A DNA stretch of 26,247 bases from Anaerolineales bacterium (GTDB lineage: Bacteria; Chloroflexota; Anaerolineae; Anaerolineales; Villigracilaceae): the NCBI GenBank assembly GCA_016928525.1, contig JAFGKO010000321.1:1-26247 (forward strand), read 5' to 3'. This document shows positions 23,676-26,247 of this stretch, in pieces (the first letter of the stretch is position 1; each line of letters opens with the position of its first letter). The notes under the pieces are model-generated. The model was not told where the DNA came from. It saw only the letters and a program-made list of their open reading frames with translations, and made no database searches. Position numbers and translations under genes: made by a program.

Positions 23676-24251
23676 TTAAAACAACAGATAGATGGTGAGA
23701 ATCAAGAGAGACACAGTCGATATAGGTATAAAAATCGCAAGAAAAGCTGGCATACGGTCGAGCAGGAAAAGCGCAATTTTTTTCATAAAACTCAAACGTG
23801 AGATAAATACCGCAGATAGAATTGCCACAAAAAATGTTATGACAATCCATAACCAGGGATTTCTTATCCATTGTTTGATGTCAAGCGATGGGAAAAAATA
23901 AAGCATCAGCATCCCCAGATAAACGATTGCAAGCCAAGTTCCTCTTATTGCAAAGTCTTCTTTCAACAAGGCTTTGGGGGAAATCAAATACAAGAATAAC
24001 AGACCGACCAAAACCATTAAGCTTTCAAACAGATCAATACTCATTGCATAAGAAAAGATTATTATGATTTCTTTCCCTGTAAGGTACATCATCCATGAGG
24101 GCAAATTGTAAAAGAACGTTATCAAGGTCCAAGAATAAATCATGAAAGCTATAATTGAATAAAGAGCAATGATGGTAGCTTTACTTGGTAGCAGTTGCAT
24201 TTTTAGGAATGCGATTGGCTTTACGGTCAACTTTATTTCCTTTTTGGGCAT
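23676..24251 (-). CDS. Five-helix membrane protein, function unknown
   Basis: A 191-residue integral membrane protein that I do not recognise. Hydrophobic helices lie at about 24-47 (ATIIALYSIIAFMIYSW), 60-90, 105-121, 132-151 and 167-191 (FLAIFIPISTVSLLILTIYL). A basic loop separates helices four and five. No catalytic motif is visible. It ends 4 bp before the sulfatase-fold gene and is surely cotranscribed, so it may anchor or supply substrate to that enzyme. The ATG at 24251 is preferred; one at 24278 is possible, and neither has a good ribosome site. A TATAGT hexamer at 24267-24272 without a matching -35 could be the promoter. Confidence 0.72.
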   Translation of the reverse strand: MPKKEIKLTVKPIAFLKMQLLPSKATIIALYSIIAFMIYSWTLITFFYNLPSWMMYLTGKEIIIIFSYAMSIDLFESLMVLVGLLFLYLISPKALLKEDFAIRGTWLAIVYLGMLMLYFFPSLDIKQWIRNPWLWIVITFFVAILSAVFISRLSFMKKIALFLLDRMPAFLAIFIPISTVSLLILTIYLLF

Positions 24252-24347
24252 TGAAAAACAAGTCCTACTATACCTCATTTTACCAAGACTCGATTTTAGC
24301 CATTGCCTCTATCTTACCTTTACTGCCCCCACCTTTAGACAGTGAGT

Positions 24348-24353
24348 TATAAT
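24348..24353 (+). promoter_or_regulatory. Possible -10 element in the divergent spacer
   Basis: A perfect TATAAT stands 26 bp before the ATG of the interrupted small ORF at 24379. No good -35 hexamer is found at 16-18 bp. It is the only consensus-like element between the membrane-protein gene and the acyltransferase gene. Confidence 0.35.
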
Positions 24354-24378
24354 CGTACATCAGCACCCAGAAGGCAGG

Positions 24379-24684
24379 ATGGAGAATAATAAATCTTCAC
24401 GATCGGACTCCCTCTTGACTGGGTTAGTTCAATCAATTCGCGATAACCACGGGCAAAAGTTGGAATAAAAACGGAGAGAACTTGTTGATAATTCGGAGCA
24501 AACGACTCATATCGCATCGGAAGCACAGGAGATCGCAGAAGCAATCCGTGCCGGGAATGAGGTTATCAGAGGTTCTGAGGCAAGTCCAGTTCTTAGAAAG
24601 CACAAAAAGTTGAAGAAATTTGGCGGGGACGGTGGCACCAACCATAGTTCAATCAGGAGAGCTGGATGGAAATACGAAAGTTGA
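24379..24684 (+). pseudogene. Possible small gene interrupted by an in-frame stop
   Basis: The roughly 400-bp spacer between the divergent membrane-protein and acyltransferase genes holds no intact recognisable gene. One plus-strand frame looks coding: 29 codons from the ATG at 24379 (MENNKSSRSDSLLTGLVQSI and on), a single TAA at 24466-24468, then about 71 more open codons with coding-like composition (EAQEIAEAIRAGNEVIRG, VLRKHKKLKKFGGDGG) to a TGA at 24682. AAGG is 4 nt before the ATG and a TATAAT is further upstream. No in-frame ATG restarts it. The 3' end overlaps the acyltransferase start by 19 bp, as in coupled genes. The family is not recognised. Chance openness in 300 bp cannot be excluded. 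Confidence 0.35.
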
Positions 24685-25691
24685 ATGCCTTACGAGGGAT
24701 AGCAGCGTTGATCGTGGTAATTAGCCATTATAGCAACGAGACAGATCTACTACGTGGCTTGTTAGGTAACGGTGCAGGACAATTTGGTGTCATGCTCTTC
24801 TTTATTCTGAGTGGATTTTTAATGTCTTATTTGTACTTGAACAAGAAGTTTGATAAAGAAAATGTCCAATATTACACTGTTGCAAGAATTGCGAGAGTAA
24901 TACCCTTATTCGTTCTTGTCGTACTAATATCATTTCTTTTTCAAATATCAGGGGTAACTGGAATTTTCTTTGCTATCAACAACGTTAATAGTCTACTTTC
25001 CCATTTAATGTTGTTTTCAGGTATGTCTGTATTATGGACGATACCGCCAGAAATTCAATTCTATGTATTGTTTTTATTCTTGTGGGGGCTGTATTTCCAA
25101 AAAAAAGGGTATATGTTTTCTCTAATTATAATCTTATATATTTGTTTGATATTCTTAAATTTCCCCAGCCCTCGTTGGAATGTTCTTGGGCTTGATTTTC
25201 ATACATATCTTATTCCCTCTTTGCCGTATTTCTTTGTTGGGATCGTCTTTGGTCGAATTTATTGCACCTGGGAAGCTCCAGACTTTCTAAGAAAAAATAT
25301 ATTCGTTCTCACTCTACTTATCCTACCATTAATGTATCCAAATATTTTTTCTTTTATTACGGGGCGCACTCATAAAATGTGGACGGACATTGGGATATTC
25401 TTTGTTGTTTCTGCTGTGTTCTTTGTACTAATTTTCCTTGTTCCGGAGGATAACCCATTGCTCTCGAATCCATTTGGCGATTTTCTTGGAAAAATATCCT
25501 ACTCCTTATACTTACTACATATCCCCATCCTGAATCTGATTGTGGTTCCGTCAAAGAAATTTCCAGGGGTATTTCTCTTGTTGTTTATTGCCTTATCCCT
25601 AATTGTTGCTTATACAACGTACCTGGTTATCGAAGCCCCTGCCCGTAGAGGTATCCGATTGATTGTACTAAACAGGCGCATGCTCACCTAA
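24666..25691 (+). CDS. Acyltransferase 3 family membrane O-acyltransferase (OafA-like)
   Basis: A 341-residue membrane protein with about ten hydrophobic helices. It starts with the family motif LNALRGIAALIVVISHY, containing the Arg and His expected at the active site, continues with GVMLFFILSGFLMSYLY and ARIARVIPLF, and ends with ISYSLYLLHIPIL and YLVIEAPARRG. Enzymes of this family acetylate or otherwise acylate cell-surface sugars at the periplasmic or outer face. AGGAGA 5 nt before the ATG at 24666 fixes the start. It is the only intact plus-strand gene and is A/T-rich like its neighbours, suggesting an acquired modification module. Substrate unknown. Confidence 0.92.
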   Translation: MEIRKLNALRGIAALIVVISHYSNETDLLRGLLGNGAGQFGVMLFFILSGFLMSYLYLNKKFDKENVQYYTVARIARVIPLFVLVVLISFLFQISGVTGIFFAINNVNSLLSHLMLFSGMSVLWTIPPEIQFYVLFLFLWGLYFQKKGYMFSLIIILYICLIFLNFPSPRWNVLGLDFHTYLIPSLPYFFVGIVFGRIYCTWEAPDFLRKNIFVLTLLILPLMYPNIFSFITGRTHKMWTDIGIFFVVSAVFFVLIFLVPEDNPLLSNPFGDFLGKISYSLYLLHIPILNLIVVPSKKFPGVFLLLFIALSLIVAYTTYLVIEAPARRGIRLIVLNRRMLT

Positions 25692-25848
25692 AGTCCTTAA
25701 AAGCATACATTCATTGGCCTTTGATTCCCTAATGCTACAAGCCTTTACCCAATCTGTCGCTCAAGTTCTTTGAAAGTTCATAACTCATATAGGCAAATTT
25801 CATATTTGATGCAATTTCTCTGCCAGGTAGTACCGCAGTTAAACGTGG

Positions 25849-26247
25849 TCAATTCGCCCATTGTTGAGCCAGTTGAAACATAGTGGTCGAAGGTCTGCCA
25901 CGCTGTTTGGGCATATCCCAATGGGGTGGTGGGATCTTGAAGTAGAACAACTCCGCAGGCGTCCATTGGTGATCAGTCAGCCCTGCGGCAATGGCGGGAG
26001 TTCGTTGCACCCAACGATGGCCGAAAGAACCGACTGACAATTTCAACCGCAGGCTGTGGTGAAAGTCGCAGAAGTTATAGAAGCAGCCAACCAGGTACAT
26101 ACTTGCGAGCAGGGTCTCAGCCTGTTGGGCCAGATTGCGGGTGCGACGCGTCAGCGCGCTGATCCGCTGGCGAAAGGTGGCGTTGAGGCGTTCGATGAAA
26201 GCGGTATTTATCACGCCTTTCCCTTGCGTGGTTTCGATCAGGCATTC
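25849..26247 (-). mobile_element. Transposase C-terminal part, cut by window edge (IS1/ISNCY-like DDE type)
   Basis: The frame enters from the right edge (ECLIETTQGKG) and continues 132 codons to a TGA at 25849. VINTAFIERLNATFRQR, with its catalytic-region Glu, then LTRRTRNLAQQAETLLASMYLVGCFYNFC and RTPAIAAGLTDHQWTPAELF are typical of the C-terminal end of a widespread transposase group in Chloroflexota and other bacteria, here called IS1/ISNCY-like from memory. No terminal inverted repeat could be identified between 25692 and 25848. Intact or broken status depends on sequence beyond the window. Confidence 0.8.

Noticed and set aside
24347..24645. Two minus-strand frames of 65 and 70 codons in the divergent spacer
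   Set aside because: They overlap each other in different frames and lack ribosome sites and recognisable motifs; the plus-strand interrupted frame looks more coding-like.

Overview
The window is a surface-polysaccharide locus with an unusually repeat-rich architecture. From about 86 to 24251 nearly every gene reads on the minus strand. The exceptions are one plus-strand acyltransferase (24666-25691), a possible broken small gene just before it, and a transposase cut by the right edge. Gene repertoire, moderate base composition, strong Shine-Dalgarno sites, S23-type four-helix-bundle ORFs and abundant degenerate heptamer repeats suggest an environmental Chloroflexota bacterium of the Anaerolineae type. 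That assignment is an inference from gene style; there is no rRNA or other marker here.

Reading in the direction of transcription (right to left). (1) An A/T-rich block holds a five-helix membrane protein and a Tat-exported alkaline-phosphatase-superfamily protein whose sulfatase nucleophile position is Thr. The divergent acyltransferase and the transposase remnant lie to its right. (2) wbpB, wbpD and wbpE homologues (21985 to 19277) encode the oxidase, N-acetyltransferase and aminotransferase that build a 2,3-diacetamido-uronic acid on UDP; the UDP-GlcNAc 6-dehydrogenase is not in the window. (3) A 29-bp palindrome and a near-consensus promoter precede a MarR-EPS-type regulator (19141). (4) The regulator heads a long run: NAD-dependent epimerase, S23-type protein, GDP-fucose-synthase-like epimerase, Wzm permease, second S23-type protein, Wzt ATPase, a capsule-type transferase and a methyltransferase. 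(5) An EcoRV-like restriction-modification pair is wedged into the run. (6) A nonulosonate-like set follows (pseB, an RmlD-like reductase, neuB/spsE and spsF homologues), with a GT4 transferase and a LapA-domain membrane protein among them. (7) Three more transferases end the run.

Together these genes fit an ABC-transporter-dependent (Wzm/Wzt) surface glycan containing a diacetamido uronic acid, 6-deoxyhexose-type sugars and a CMP-activated nonulosonic-type acid. A separate module may acylate it or add a phospho-type group outside the cytoplasm.

The most unusual features are in the DNA itself. Most long spacers contain hairpins built from degenerate units, mostly 7 nt long, with a different sequence family in each spacer. 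The same kind of heptad repeat also lies in frame inside at least four protein genes. Two spacers instead carry REP-like palindromic doublets. Other points of interest are the embedded EcoRV-like system, the reductase-for-aminotransferase swap in the nonulosonate-like set, an S23 ORF bounded by inverted arms as in rRNA intervening sequences, and the Thr-type sulfatase-fold protein.
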